From: JAWXBM01 sp964470455
Lineage (GTDB): Bacteria; Pseudomonadota; Gammaproteobacteria; Xanthomonadales; SZUA-36
Assembly: GCA_964470455.1 (NCBI GenBank)
Contig: CAYYCX010000009.1
Span: 16,084 to 80,083, forward strand
DNA: 64,000 nucleotides
Direction of reading: 5' to 3'
Positions 5,139-15,200 of the stretch are shown here, one piece after another. Position 1 is the first letter of the stretch; every line of letters begins with the position of its first letter. The translations under genes were made by a program, and so were the position numbers. The notes beneath the pieces are model-generated. The model did no database searches. It saw only the letters and a program-made list of their open reading frames with translations, and had not been told where the DNA came from.

Positions 5139-6092
5139 ATGCGCCTTCTGGAGCGTGCCCGGGAGTTGATCCGCGTGCGCCAGTACAGCCTTGCCACCGA
5201 AAAGGTGTACCTGGACTGGATGAAGCGCTTCATCCTGTTTCATGACAAGCGCCATCCGGCGGAAATGGGCAAGCAGGAAGTGGAGGCGTTCCTGACTCAC
5301 CTGGCTTTGAACCGCGCCGTTGCCCCGGCCACGCAAAACCAGGCATTGCAGGCCTTGTTGTTCCTGTACAAGCAGGTGCTGGAGGTGGATTTGCCCTGGC
5401 TGGAGGGGGTGGTACGCGCCAAGCCGAAGCGGCGCGTGCCGGTGGTGTTGAGCAAGAACGAGGTTCGTGACCTGCTGTCGCACATACCCGCCAAACTGAA
5501 GTTGCCGGCCAGCTTGATGTACGGTTCCGGCCTGCGGGTAACGGAGTGCCTGCGGCTGCGGATTGGTGACCTGGATTTCTCCCGCCATACCGTGCGCATC
5601 CATGCGGGCAAGGGAGGCAAAGACCGGGTGACAGTTCTACCCGACAACCTTGAGGAGGCCTTGCACGAACAGATTGCCTGGGTTTCCATACTGCACCAGC
5701 GCGACCTGGAGGAAGGTTTTGGCTTTGCCAGGTTGCCATTGTCGCTTCAGGTCAAATTTGGAAAGTCCAGCCAACGACTCTACTGGCAGTACCTTTTCCC
5801 ATCAGGCGCCCGGTCGGAAGATCCGCGCAATCCAGGCATGTGGTATCGCTGGCACACTCATGTCACCACCATCCGCAGGGCTATTGCAGCCGCCACGCAG
5901 GCGGCAGCCATTCCCAAGCGTGTCACCTGCCACACGCTGCGACATTCGTTCGCCACGCATTTGCTGGAATCGGGCACGGACATCCGTACCATCCAGTCCC
6001 TGCTGGGCCATAGCAACGTGAACACCACCATGATCTACACCCACGTGGTGAACCGCGGCGCGCTGGGGGCGAGGTCGCCTCTGGATGTTTGA
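5139..6092 (+). CDS. intI: Integron integrase IntI
   Basis: A 317-aa tyrosine recombinase. The N-terminal SAM-like core-binding domain covers about residues 1-90. The catalytic domain shows R133 (GSGLRVTE), H265 and R268 (HTLRHSF), H291 (LLGHSN) and the nucleophile Y300 (MIYTHV). The insert that distinguishes IntI from other recombinases is present at about 199-222 (QRLYWQYLFPS). It recombines folded single-stranded attC bottom strands with attI. The start at 5139 gives full length without an N-terminal extension. The frame is intact, so the integron could be active. No convincing LexA box was found upstream. Confidence 0.95.
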   Translation: MRLLERARELIRVRQYSLATEKVYLDWMKRFILFHDKRHPAEMGKQEVEAFLTHLALNRAVAPATQNQALQALLFLYKQVLEVDLPWLEGVVRAKPKRRVPVVLSKNEVRDLLSHIPAKLKLPASLMYGSGLRVTECLRLRIGDLDFSRHTVRIHAGKGGKDRVTVLPDNLEEALHEQIAWVSILHQRDLEEGFGFARLPLSLQVKFGKSSQRLYWQYLFPSGARSEDPRNPGMWYRWHTHVTTIRRAIAAATQAAAIPKRVTCHTLRHSFATHLLESGTDIRTIQSLLGHSNVNTTMIYTHVVNRGALGARSPLDV

Positions 6093-6095
6093 TCC

Positions 6096-6497
6096 TCAGG
6101 TACTCACCGGCGGCGTTTGGACACAATGCTGGCGGTACCACTCCGCGAGTTCACTTTCGCTGAGTGTGCCTGCGGCAACAGAAATGATGGTATTTGTCGC
6201 CTCCATTTCTGTGGCGCTGAGCAACCAGCCGTTCAGCTCAAGGAACGTGGCACCAACCAGGAATCCGGTGCGTTTGTTGCCATCCACAAACGGGTGATTC
6301 TTGATGATGCCGTAGCTGTAAGAGGCGGCCATTTCAAACAGGCTTGGCTTACCATACGAAAACAGATTACGAGGTTTGGCGAGGGCAGATTCGAGCAGGC
6401 CGGCATCGCGAATGCCATCGGCTCCACCGAAGTTGGCAAGTGAAATTTCGTGGGCTATCAGTACCGCCGCATCCAATACCCACACGGGCTCATTCAC
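6096..6497 (-). CDS. doc: Doc-type toxin (Fic/Doc family)
   Basis: A 133-aa Doc protein with the Fic-fold active site HPFVDGNKRTG at residues 68-78. Doc from phage P1 phosphorylates elongation factor Tu and halts translation. The upstream gene (overlap 8 bases) encodes an AbrB-type antitoxin instead of the classical Phd. The gene ends 3 bases from the intI stop, convergently. There is no attC on either side, so the pair is not an ordinary cassette. Confidence 0.9.
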   Translation of the reverse strand: MNEPVWVLDAAVLIAHEISLANFGGADGIRDAGLLESALAKPRNLFSYGKPSLFEMAASYSYGIIKNHPFVDGNKRTGFLVGATFLELNGWLLSATEMEATNTIISVAAGTLSESELAEWYRQHCVQTPPVST

Positions 6498-6717
6498 TGA
6501 GCGCCTTCAGGGTATTGCGATAGCGGGTGGTAAGGCCTTCAATCACCTTCATTTGCGCTACCAGATCAGGATCATGCGGTGTCATGCGGTAACCGCCACC
6601 AGGTAACTCGGTGAGGTAAAGCGCCGACCCTTCTGCGACCTTCATTCGTTCCGCTACGCTGACGGGAATGGTGAGGGCCAGTGAATTGCCCACTTTGCGC
6701 AGTTTCATTTCGGTCAT
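6490..6717 (-). CDS. AbrB/SpoVT-family antitoxin of the Doc toxin
   Basis: A 75-aa protein with an N-terminal swapped-hairpin AbrB domain (MKLRKVGNSLALTIPVSVAE), as in MazE and VapB-type antitoxins; the C-terminal helices would bind the toxin. First gene of the pair. A TGTATACA palindrome lies 22 bases upstream. Confidence 0.9.
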   Translation of the reverse strand: MTEMKLRKVGNSLALTIPVSVAERMKVAEGSALYLTELPGGGYRMTPHDPDLVAQMKVIEGLTTRYRNTLKALSE

Positions 6718-6738
6718 GGTTTGTTCCTTGGCTATCTG

Positions 6739-6757
6739 TGTATACAGAAGTATATAC
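6739..6757. promoter_or_regulatory. Operator/promoter candidate of the AbrB-Doc pair
   Basis: TGTATACA followed by GAAG and TATATAC lies directly upstream of the antitoxin gene. An AT-rich palindrome here is a plausible binding site for the AbrB-type antitoxin. Confidence 0.4.
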
Positions 6758-6842
6758 GAGCGTGGATTTCATGCCAAATGAAAAAATCAGCCTGGCGTTA
6801 CTTGCCGGACAGTGATGATGATCGCCAGGCCGGATTATTTGC

Positions 6843-8015
6843 TCAACTGCTTTTCAGCAACTCCCGCTCATCCAGCCCCAGGCTGCGGCCGATGATTTCC
6901 TTCATGATCTCGGTGCTGCCGGCGTAGATGCGCGACACGCGCGCGTCGGTGAACATGTGCGAGATGCGGTACTCGTCCATGTACCCGGCGCCGCCGTGCA
7001 GCTGCACGCATTCGTCCATCACGAATGATTCCACTTCGGTGTTGTGGTATTTCAGTTCGGCGGCGATTTCGGCGGTCAGCTTGCCGTCGTTGTGCAGCAT
7101 CACGCACTGGTCGGTGAAGGTTTGCGCCACATCCAGCTGGGTACGCATCTCGGCCATCTTGAAGCGGCTGTTCTGGAACGCTGCGATGGGGCGGCCAAAG
7201 GCTTTGCGCTCGAGGATATACTGCATGGTCACGTCGAATGCCACCTGCGCATGGGCCAGTGACTGGCTGCCGCTGATGAGGCGTTCTTCGGCAAGGAAAT
7301 GCATCAGGCTGTAGAAGCCGCGCTCCGGGTCGCCCAGCACATTCTCGGCCGGTACGCGCACGTTTTCAAAGAACAGCTCGGCCGTGTCCTGTGCTTTCAG
7401 GCCCATCTTGTTCAGGTTGCGCCCGCGTTTGAAGCCGGGCATATCCGCTTCTACCACGAACAACCCCAGGCCGTGCTTCTTGTCAGGTACGGTGCGCGCC
7501 GCCACGACGAAGTGCGTGCCGTTGATGCCGTTGGAAATGTAGGTCTTGCTGCCGTTGATGATCCAGTCGTCGCCATCGCGCACCGCGCGCGTCTTGATGC
7601 CGGAGACATCACTGCCGGCGCCCGGCTCGGTCATGGCAATGCCAAGGATGGCTTCACCGGTAATGCACTTGGGAATCAGCTTGTCCTTCAGGGCCTCAGT
7701 GCCGAGTTCGCCAATGTAGGGCCCAACCAGGCGGCTGTGCAGGGGCAGGAACAGCCCGAGGTCGGCATTCCGGATCAACTCCTCGGCCACGATCATCTCG
7801 AAACGGAAATCCTTCATCCCGAGGCCGCCGTATTTCTCGTCCGCCCACATGAACAACAGGCCTTGTTCGCCGGCTTTGCGGAAGGCCTCTTTGTCGCAGA
7901 TGCCCTGTTCGCGCCAGCGTTCCACATGGGGCTGGTATTCCGCCTGCATGAAGCGGCGCACCTGTTCACGGAACTGGTCGTGCTCTTCCTCGAAAATCAA
8001 TCGTTGCATTGCCAT
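6843..8015 (-). CDS. Acyl-CoA dehydrogenase
   Basis: A 390-aa FAD enzyme for the first step of beta-oxidation, complete in all three domains: N-terminal helical, the middle beta domain with MTEPGAGSDVSGIKT, and the C-terminal helical domain. The C-terminal motif is IYAGSTEIMKE, without the Glu of medium-chain enzymes (IYEG), so it belongs with the long-chain or isovaleryl-type group whose catalytic base is elsewhere. The helix that would supply it reads AFDVTMQYILERKAFG, with Asp in the likely position. Last gene of the fatty-acid operon, 16 bases after the fadB/fadJ-like gene. Confidence 0.9.
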   Translation of the reverse strand: MAMQRLIFEEEHDQFREQVRRFMQAEYQPHVERWREQGICDKEAFRKAGEQGLLFMWADEKYGGLGMKDFRFEMIVAEELIRNADLGLFLPLHSRLVGPYIGELGTEALKDKLIPKCITGEAILGIAMTEPGAGSDVSGIKTRAVRDGDDWIINGSKTYISNGINGTHFVVAARTVPDKKHGLGLFVVEADMPGFKRGRNLNKMGLKAQDTAELFFENVRVPAENVLGDPERGFYSLMHFLAEERLISGSQSLAHAQVAFDVTMQYILERKAFGRPIAAFQNSRFKMAEMRTQLDVAQTFTDQCVMLHNDGKLTAEIAAELKYHNTEVESFVMDECVQLHGGAGYMDEYRISHMFTDARVSRIYAGSTEIMKEIIGRSLGLDERELLKSS

Positions 8016-8031
8016 GATTCAGGTTCTCCGT

Positions 8032-10191
8032 TCAGGCTGCCCTGGGGGCAGGATAGAAAGCTTCACCGGCGGCGGCGCGGGCGCGCAGCCAGTCGGAAAC
8101 CGCAAAGCGCTCGCCATATTTTGCGGCCAGTTCGTCGCATTCAGCCACGAATTGCTGAATACCGATGGTGTCGATGTACGACAGCGCACCGCCGGTCCAG
8201 GCCGGGAAGCCGATACCGAAGATGGAGCCGATGTCGCCGTCGGCGGCGTGTTTCAGCACACCTTCCTCGATACAACGGGCCGATTCCAGGGCCTGGCGGT
8301 GCAGCAGGCGTTGCTTCACCTGCTCGACGGTGGGTTGCTCCGCGGCCAGCGGGAAGTGCTCGGCCAGGCCGGGCCACAGGTGTTTCTTGCCGCCAGCCGG
8401 GTAATCGTAAAAGCCCTTGCCGGTCTTCTTGCCCAGCCGGTCTAGATCCTTGACCATCTTCAGCGTCACTTCCTCGGCCGGGTTGCTGGGGTAGTCGATG
8501 CCCAGGGCTTCAGCGGTGGCAATGCCGACTTTCCAGCCCAGCTCCAGGCTGACTTCGTCGCTCACGGCCAGCGGGCCCACCGGCATGCCGGCCATCTTCG
8601 CTGCATTCTCGATCAACGCGGGATTGATGCCCTCGGCCAGCATGCGGGCGCCTTCGCTGGTGAACGTGCTGAAGACGCGGCTGGTGAAAAAGCCGCGGCT
8701 GTCATTCACCACGATGGGCGTCTTCTGGATCTGCTGGATGTAATCCAGGCTGCGGGCAATCGCTTCATCGGAGGTCTTTTCGCCCACGATCACTTCCACC
8801 AGTGGCATCTTGTCCACTGGCGAGAAGAAGTGGATGCCGATGAACGACTCGGGCCGCTTCGAAGCCTTCGCCAGACCGGTGATCGGCAGAGTAGAGGTGT
8901 TGCTGGCGAAGATTGCGCTTGCGGGAATCACGGCCTCGGCTTTGGCGGTGACGTCGGCCTTGATCGTCACGTTCTCGAACACCGCCTCGATCACCAGGTC
9001 GCAACCTTCCAGCAGGGCGTAGTCGGTGGTAGGCGTGATTCTGCTGAGCAGGGCTTCCTTCTTCGCCTCGGTGGATTTGCCGCGGGCGATGGCCTTGTCC
9101 AGCAATCCGGTGGAATAGGCTTTGCCTTTTTCCGCATTGGCCTGGTCGGTGTCCAACAGGATGACATCCATGCCAGCCCTGGCGGAAACATAGGCAATGC
9201 CTGCGCCCATCATGCCGGCGCCGAGAATGCCGAGTTTCTTCACCGCCGATTTTTCAACGCCTTTGGGGCGGTTGACCAGTTTGTCGGCGGCACCCTTGTT
9301 GACGAACAGGGTACGCATCATGTTGCGCGCCACCGGGCCGGACAGCAGCTGGCCAAAATACTGCGCTTCGATGTCGAGGCCGGTGTCGATGGGAACGATG
9401 CAGCCTTCGTAGATGGCCGACAGGGCGGCAATCGGGGCCGGGTAGTTGTGCTGGGTTTTGCCCGCCAGCAGGGAGGTGCCCACCATGTACTGCTGCGCGG
9501 TTTTTGGCGTCATGGCGCCGGCGCCGCCGGGCACTCTGAAGCCTTTCTTGTCCCAGGGTTGTTCGGCATCGCCCTTGGTCAGAACCCACTGGCGGGCACG
9601 TTCGACGATCTCCGCCACCGGCGCCACTTCATGCACCAGCCCGAGTTTCAGCGCCTGCTCCGGCTTCTGGTTGAGGCATTGCAGGATCATCGGCAGCGAG
9701 GCTTCCACGCCAATCAGCCGGGGTGTGCGTTGCGTGCCGCCGCCACCGGGCAACAGGCCGATATTCACTTCCGGGAAACCCAGTACCGCGCCGGTGTCGC
9801 TGGCCAGCACGCGGTAGTGGCAGGCCAGGCAGACTTCCAGCCCGCCGCCCAGCGCCAAACCATTAATGGCTACGGCGATGGGCTTGCCACAGGTTTCCAT
9901 GCGCCGCAGCAACTGGTTGATGTTACGGCTGAAGCCGGCGGCTTCTCGAGCGGTAACGCCACGGTCGTAGGCGGTCACCATGTCCTTGATGTCGGCTCCG
10001 GCGATGAAGGCTTTCTTGCCGGAGGTCAGCACGGCGCCTTTCACGGCATCATCGCTGGCGAGTTTCTCCACCAGGGTGCCCAGGTCGCTCATGAATTCCG
10101 GCGTCAGCACGTTCATGGAACGGTCGGGCAGGTTGATGGTGAGCAGTGCGATGCCGTCGGCATCAACTTGGTATTGAATGGTCGTTGTCAT
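8032..10191 (-). CDS. FadB/FadJ-like enoyl-CoA hydratase / 3-hydroxyacyl-CoA dehydrogenase
   Basis: A 719-aa fusion enzyme for steps two and three of beta-oxidation. The N-terminal crotonase domain (about 1-190) has the oxyanion segment FIAGADIKDM and Glu119 and Glu141 at the positions used by FadB. An NAD-binding domain follows, with GAGMMG at 324-329, then the C-terminal 3-hydroxyacyl-CoA dehydrogenase domains (IHFFSPVDKMPLVE near 450). Partner thiolase is encoded directly upstream and acyl-CoA dehydrogenase downstream. Confidence 0.95.
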   Translation of the reverse strand: MTTTIQYQVDADGIALLTINLPDRSMNVLTPEFMSDLGTLVEKLASDDAVKGAVLTSGKKAFIAGADIKDMVTAYDRGVTAREAAGFSRNINQLLRRMETCGKPIAVAINGLALGGGLEVCLACHYRVLASDTGAVLGFPEVNIGLLPGGGGTQRTPRLIGVEASLPMILQCLNQKPEQALKLGLVHEVAPVAEIVERARQWVLTKGDAEQPWDKKGFRVPGGAGAMTPKTAQQYMVGTSLLAGKTQHNYPAPIAALSAIYEGCIVPIDTGLDIEAQYFGQLLSGPVARNMMRTLFVNKGAADKLVNRPKGVEKSAVKKLGILGAGMMGAGIAYVSARAGMDVILLDTDQANAEKGKAYSTGLLDKAIARGKSTEAKKEALLSRITPTTDYALLEGCDLVIEAVFENVTIKADVTAKAEAVIPASAIFASNTSTLPITGLAKASKRPESFIGIHFFSPVDKMPLVEVIVGEKTSDEAIARSLDYIQQIQKTPIVVNDSRGFFTSRVFSTFTSEGARMLAEGINPALIENAAKMAGMPVGPLAVSDEVSLELGWKVGIATAEALGIDYPSNPAEEVTLKMVKDLDRLGKKTGKGFYDYPAGGKKHLWPGLAEHFPLAAEQPTVEQVKQRLLHRQALESARCIEEGVLKHAADGDIGSIFGIGFPAWTGGALSYIDTIGIQQFVAECDELAAKYGERFAVSDWLRARAAAGEAFYPAPRAA

Positions 10192-10231
10192 GTTCTGTGT
10201 CTCTGGATTGTTCGTTGAATGCGTGCGGCAA

Positions 10232-11440
10232 TCAGACGCGCTCGATAATCGTAGCGGTACCCATGCCGGCGCCCACGCAAAGGGTAATCAGTGCGGTGCC
10301 GAGTTCACGGCGTTCCAGTTCGTCCAGCACGGTGCCGAGGATCATGGCGCCGGTGGCGCCCAGCGGATGTCCCATGGCAATGGCGCCGCCGTTCACGTTG
10401 ATTTTGTCGTGTGGAATGTTGAGCTGCTGCATGTAGCGCAGCACTACCGCGGCAAAGGCTTCGTTCAGTTCAAACAGGTCGATGTCCGAGGCACTCATGC
10501 CGGCGCGCTTCAGCGCCTTTTCGGTGGCCGGGGCCGGGCCGGTGAGCATGATGGTGGGTTCGGAGCCGATGGACGCGAAGGCGCGAATGCGCGCGCGAGG
10601 TTTCAGGCCCATGCGCTGGCCGGCCTCGGCATTGCCCAGCAGCACGGTGGCTGCGCCATCGACAATACCGGAAGAATTGGCGGCAGTGTGGCGATGGTCG
10701 ATGGCTTCAACTTCGGGATAGCGCTGCAGCGCCACGGCATCGAAGCCACCCTGTTCGCCGGGAATGGTGAATGCCGGAGCCAGGCTGGCCAGGCTTTCCA
10801 GGGTGGAATCCGGCCGCATGTGCTCGTCGTGGTCCAGCACCACTTCGCCCACGTGGTTGCGGATCGGCGCGATGGAGTTCTTGAAGTAGCCGTTCTGCCA
10901 GGCGTGCGCGGCGCGCTTCTGGCTTTCCAGCGCATAGGCGTCGAGGTCTTCGCGCGTAAAGCCGTACTTGCTGGCGATCAGGTCGGCGCTGATGCCCTGC
11001 GGCACGAAATACAGGTCGTATGCCACCTGCGGGTCGGTGGCCATGGCGCCGCCGTCGGAACCCATGGGCACGCGTGACATGGATTCCACGCCGCCGCCGA
11101 TCACGGCGTCCGACTGCCCCGACATGATCTGCGCCGCGGCGGTATTCACGGCTTCCAGGCCGGAGGCGCAGAAGCGGTTGAGCTGTTTGCCGGGCACGGT
11201 TTGCGCGTAACCCGCATTCAGCGCGGCTACACGGGCAATGTCCGAACCCTGTTCACCCACGGGCATCACGCAGCCGAGGATCACATCGTCGAGGATGGCC
11301 GTATCCAGTCCGTGACGGTCCCGTTGCGCCGCCAGCACCTGGCTTGCCAGGTTGATGGGCGTGATGCCGTGCAGCGAACCATTCGGCCGGCCGCGGCCGC
11401 GCGGTGAGCGTACGTGGTCATAGATGAATGCGTCGGTCAT
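10232..11440 (-). CDS. Acetyl-CoA C-acyltransferase (thiolase)
   Basis: A 402-aa thiolase, completing beta-oxidation by releasing acetyl-CoA. The nucleophile is Cys91 (NRFCASGLEAVN). The second signature GGAIAMGHPLGATGAM and the C-terminal CVGAGMGTA with the second Cys are intact. It is transcribed after the TetR gene and 40 bases before the fadB/fadJ-like gene. FadA/FadI subtype not resolved. Confidence 0.95.
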   Translation of the reverse strand: MTDAFIYDHVRSPRGRGRPNGSLHGITPINLASQVLAAQRDRHGLDTAILDDVILGCVMPVGEQGSDIARVAALNAGYAQTVPGKQLNRFCASGLEAVNTAAAQIMSGQSDAVIGGGVESMSRVPMGSDGGAMATDPQVAYDLYFVPQGISADLIASKYGFTREDLDAYALESQKRAAHAWQNGYFKNSIAPIRNHVGEVVLDHDEHMRPDSTLESLASLAPAFTIPGEQGGFDAVALQRYPEVEAIDHRHTAANSSGIVDGAATVLLGNAEAGQRMGLKPRARIRAFASIGSEPTIMLTGPAPATEKALKRAGMSASDIDLFELNEAFAAVVLRYMQQLNIPHDKINVNGGAIAMGHPLGATGAMILGTVLDELERRELGTALITLCVGAGMGTATIIERV

Positions 11441-11466
11441 GGAACAATCCTCAGTGAGTTGTCAGG

Positions 11467-12117
11467 TCAGACCACCTGCTGCAGCAGGCGGTGCATGTTG
11501 GTTTTCATGTCGCGGTAGGCGGCCTCGAGGTCCAGCCCCGGATCCACCAGCCACTGGTGGTTGATGCCGATCAGGCTGGCGTAGAACTGCAGCGCCATCC
11601 GGTCGGAGTCGATACTTCCGGGAATCTGCCCGGCCTGCTGGCCACCGCGTATCCAGCCGGCCATGGTTTCGCGCTGGCGCTCCATGAAGCGCGCCACGTT
11701 GGGTTTGAATTCCGAGCCCGGGTCCAGCGAACCGAACCACAGGATGTACATGGCGCGCAGCCGTTCCGGCTGGCGCAACACCCAGTCGCGGTGGGTTTCG
11801 TTGGCCACTTCCAGCGCCTCGATGCCGGTGAGGTCTCCCACGCGCGCCTGCAGGTCGTCGATGAACTCGGCATGCACCTGCCTGAGCAGCTGGCGGAACA
11901 GGCCGGCCTTGCTGCCGAAATGGTGCGTGGCCAGGCCGCGGCTGTAGCCGGCGGATTCGCCGATGGCCTTGAGCGTGGCGCCTTCAATGCCTTGCGAATT
12001 CAGCAGGCCAATGGCCGCATCGATCATGCTGGCCGCGGCCAGCGCGGTGCGCTCCGCCTGGGTGCGGGGTGTTTCGGGTGTTTCAACTGAAATCGAATCT
12101 GGCGCGGTAGCGGGCAT
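11467..12117 (-). CDS. TetR-family transcriptional regulator
   Basis: A 216-aa regulator with an N-terminal HTH (GATLKAIGESAGYSRGLATHHF, about residues 43-64) and a variable ligand-binding C-terminus. It heads the operon thiolase - fadB/fadJ-like - acyl-CoA dehydrogenase, so an acyl-CoA or fatty acid is the probable ligand, as for PsrA and FadR-type TetR regulators. A perfect dyad at 12136-12150, just upstream of its own start, suggests autoregulation of the whole operon. Confidence 0.85.
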   Translation of the reverse strand: MPATAPDSISVETPETPRTQAERTALAAASMIDAAIGLLNSQGIEGATLKAIGESAGYSRGLATHHFGSKAGLFRQLLRQVHAEFIDDLQARVGDLTGIEALEVANETHRDWVLRQPERLRAMYILWFGSLDPGSEFKPNVARFMERQRETMAGWIRGGQQAGQIPGSIDSDRMALQFYASLIGINHQWLVDPGLDLEAAYRDMKTNMHRLLQQVV

Positions 12118-12135
12118 TCCGGGCGTTCACACATA

Positions 12136-12150
12136 CTTGTTAGCGACAAG
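12136..12150. promoter_or_regulatory. Operator dyad upstream of the TetR gene
   Basis: CTTGT-TAGCG-ACAAG, perfect 5-bp arms with a 5-bp spacer, extended by ACTTG/CAAGT outside, starts 19 bases upstream of the TetR start codon. The size and position fit a TetR-family operator. Confidence 0.55.
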
Positions 12151-12189
12151 CAAGTCTATTCGCGAGCGCGTGAAAGTCAAGTGAAGCCC

Positions 12190-12206
12190 GCGCCGCGTGG
12201 CGGCGC
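12190..12206 (-). terminator. GC-rich hairpin after the MscK-like gene
   Basis: GCGCCGC-CAC-GCGGCGC on the minus strand, about 30 bases after the channel gene stop. A second dyad, TGACCT-CGATC-AGGTCA, sits at 12221-12237. No clean T-run follows, so intrinsic termination is only possible. Confidence 0.35.
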
Positions 12207-12237
12207 AAAACTCAGGAAGGTGACCTCGATCAGGTCA

Positions 12238-15200
12238 TCAGTTGCTGGCGGGCTCGGCCGGTTCCTTGTGCAGGCGCACGGTGAGGGGTGAATCGGGGTC
12301 GAGGTGCACATCGAGCTGCGGGAAGGCAATTACGATGCCGGCTTTGTTGAATTCGTTGTAAATCTCCTGGTTCAGGGCGCTTACCTTCCGCAAACGGTCT
12401 TCCAGGTCAGCCAGGAAACAACGGACCGAGAGGAGCAGGGCACTGTCACCGAATTTCGTGAAGAGGATATTGGGGGCCGGGTCCCTGAGGATGGCGGGAT
12501 GCCGGTTGATCACATCTTCCAGTATCTTCATTGCCTGGCTCACATCAGTGCCGTAAGCCACGCCCACCTCCAGGGTGATTCGGTTGTTGGTATCGGACAG
12601 GGTCCAGTTCAACAGCCTGCCGGTGATGAATTCCTTGTTGGGCACCAGAAGCTCCTTGCCATCCCAGTCGCGGATGGTGGTGGCGCGGATCTGGATGCGC
12701 GTGACGGTGCCTTCGCTCTGGCCTATGGTAACCACATCCCCAACGCGAATCGGGCGTTCAAACAGGATGATCAGGCCGCTGATGAAGTTGGCCACGATCT
12801 CCTGCAGGCCAAAGCCGATTCCCACGCCCAGCGCTGCCACCAGCCACTGCAATTGCGACCAGCTCAAATGCAGGGTGGAGAAAAACACCATGATGCCGAT
12901 GGCGATGATGATGTAGTTGGTAACCGTTGCGACCGTATAGCGCCCCGAAGGCGTGGATCTGCCGCTGCTGCGCATGATCAGCTCGACCAGCGCCGGAATG
13001 CGTCGCGCCGCGTAAAAAGTGACCACAAATACCAGCACGGCCAATACCAGCGTGGCCAGCGTAATCTGGGTTTGCAACTGCTCGCCATTGACGGTTTGGG
13101 TGACGGCCCACAGGCTGAAGCGTTGCAGCCCCTGGATGGCGGGAAGCAGCGGCGCCCAGATCAGCACCACCGCCACCACGCCGGAAGCGTACACCAGTGA
13201 TTTGATCAGGTTGGCGGTGGAGTCGCTGATATCGCCGAGGCTGGCCTGGCGGGCTTCGGTATCCGCATTTTCCTCATCGGCAGAGTCCGGCAGGTTGGCC
13301 AGCAGGCCCTGGAAGCGGATCCGGCGCCGTGTTACCAGCAGCCAGCGCATCAGCATCTCGTGCAGCAATACCAGCACCACCAGGGCCAGCGCCGTGGCGG
13401 CGACGCTGTAGTAGATGATGCGGACCGGCAGCAGGAAACCGCTCAGGATGATGGCAACCAACACGCCCAAACTGCCGAAAATCAGGCTGTCCCGTAGCCA
13501 TGGCGCAATGCCACCCGCGGACTGGTTCTGATGTTGACGGATGAGGAAACGCCGCAGGCGCATGGCCAGCATGACGGCCACGACAATCAGGAACAGGCGG
13601 CCCAGCACAGCGTGCGGCGTATTGCGTTCAACATGCACCAGGAAGCTTGACAGGATCACCATGGGCATCAGCCGGACCAGTATCCAGCTCATCAAAGTGG
13701 AGACACCCTTGCACCGGTCCTCGGCCCAGCCAAAGTGCACCCGGCAGAGGCCACCCTGGGCAGTGGCATCGCGCAGGAACAGCGCCACCATTACGCCCGC
13801 GGCCGACAACAACAGGGTCAGCGCCAATGGATGCAGCAGGCCTTGCTGCGAATTCTCGATGCCGAAGGCCATGCCCACCATCACCAGCGGTACAGCTGCG
13901 CTGCGCAACAGGGTCAACAGCAGAACCTGCAGTGAATAAAGAATGGAGTCATTGCGCGGACGGCCGATGTGACTGTTGATGGCTTCGATTTGCCGCCACA
14001 TGCGGCGCGGCAACAGCAGCAGTATGAGTCCGGCCAGCACCAGCAAAATGGCCAGTTGGCGGCCGCTGAACTTCATCGAAGCCTGAACGGATTCCTGCAC
14101 CTGCCGAAGGTCCAGCACCAGCTGTTTGAAGAAATCCTGGTCAAGAGGCAGGTGACTGCGCACCCACAGGATGTGGCCGATCAGGAATACGCGGAATTCG
14201 GTGACCAGGGAACCGAGCTGCTCGTAGCTGATATCGGTCCGGCCCAGCAGTTGCAGCAATTCGGTTTGGCTGGACAACAGGTCGGAAAGCAATTTGTGCC
14301 GCTCTTCCAGCAGGGGCCGGGCGGTTTGCGCCCACTCGGCATTGGCAGAGGGGGGTAACAACATCTCTTCCAGCTTGCTGTTGAGGAACTGGAGGCTGTC
14401 CAGCAGCTCGGCCTGTTGTTGTTCATGGCGCGCACGGTCCAGCACGATCTCGCTGATATTGTTGCTCTGGCGCAGCTTCCGTGAAGGTGGCCGGTATTGA
14501 TCCAGGCGCATGAAATAGCCCATCAGGAACGGCCCGTACACCGACGCGCTGCCGCCCGAGTCCACCAGCCTGCGGGCTGAATTGAAATGCTCCATCAGTT
14601 CAAACAGCTTGCCGTCGGTGCGGGTTTTCTCGGCATCCGCACGCGACAGCGATGCAGCCAGCTGGCTGCGTTGTCCGGCCAGTTCGGCATTTTCCTCAGC
14701 CAGTTGCTGCAACAGCGCGTACTGGTCAGTGCCCGGTGTTGCCTGCGCCAGCACCTCGTTGGTCTGCATGGGCCGCTTCTCGGCCAGGTACTGGTCGATG
14801 ACCCGCAGGTCCTGCTGCAGCCATTCGATGTTTTGCACCCACTCTTCCCGTTGCGCGCGCCGTACCCGGCTGCGGGCCGGCTGGTTGACCAGCTGCGCGT
14901 TCAACGCCAGGCGTTCCGCATTGAGCCTTTGATGCTGGGCAGCGAGCTGCCACTGCGTGGCCTCGAATTGCGAAGGCACGCCGCTGGCCGTGATGGTTGC
15001 ATGACTTTCCGGCAGGCCCGCCTGTTCCGTTTCAATGGCATTGAGCCGCGCGCGAATGGATTCGGCATTGCCCGCCTCGGCGGCAATCTGCTGGTCCAGC
15101 GAGTCGCGCTTCTCGATCAGGCTTTGCAGCGACTCCCGCAGATTCGTGGCCAGCTGGTTGAGAGATTCCCAGCTCAACTGCTCCAGTTTTTCGGTTTCGG

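Larger units (their letters stand above)
1..6092. mobile_element. Chromosomal integron: intI, attI side and cassette array
   Basis: An IntI-type tyrosine recombinase lies at 5139-6092 on the plus strand, and a divergent array of cassettes runs left from about 4902 to the window edge with all genes on the minus strand, which is the standard integron layout. Nine attC-like elements separate the genes. Four of them share almost the same core (GGCGGCCACGGAGTGG or close variants), as expected for a sedentary chromosomal integron rather than a mobile one with heterogeneous attC sites. Most cassettes carry toxin-antitoxin pairs, typical of large stable arrays. The left end of the array is outside the window. 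Confidence 0.9.

Noticed and set aside
4967..5233. 88-aa minus-strand open frame across the attI-intI spacer
   Set aside because: Overlaps the start of intI and attI, no similarity; likely chance.
8830..10218. 462-aa open frame on the plus strand, antisense to the fadB/fadJ-like gene
   Set aside because: High-GC antisense shadow with Gly/His/Gln-rich composition and no recognisable domain; the minus-strand gene has clear motifs.
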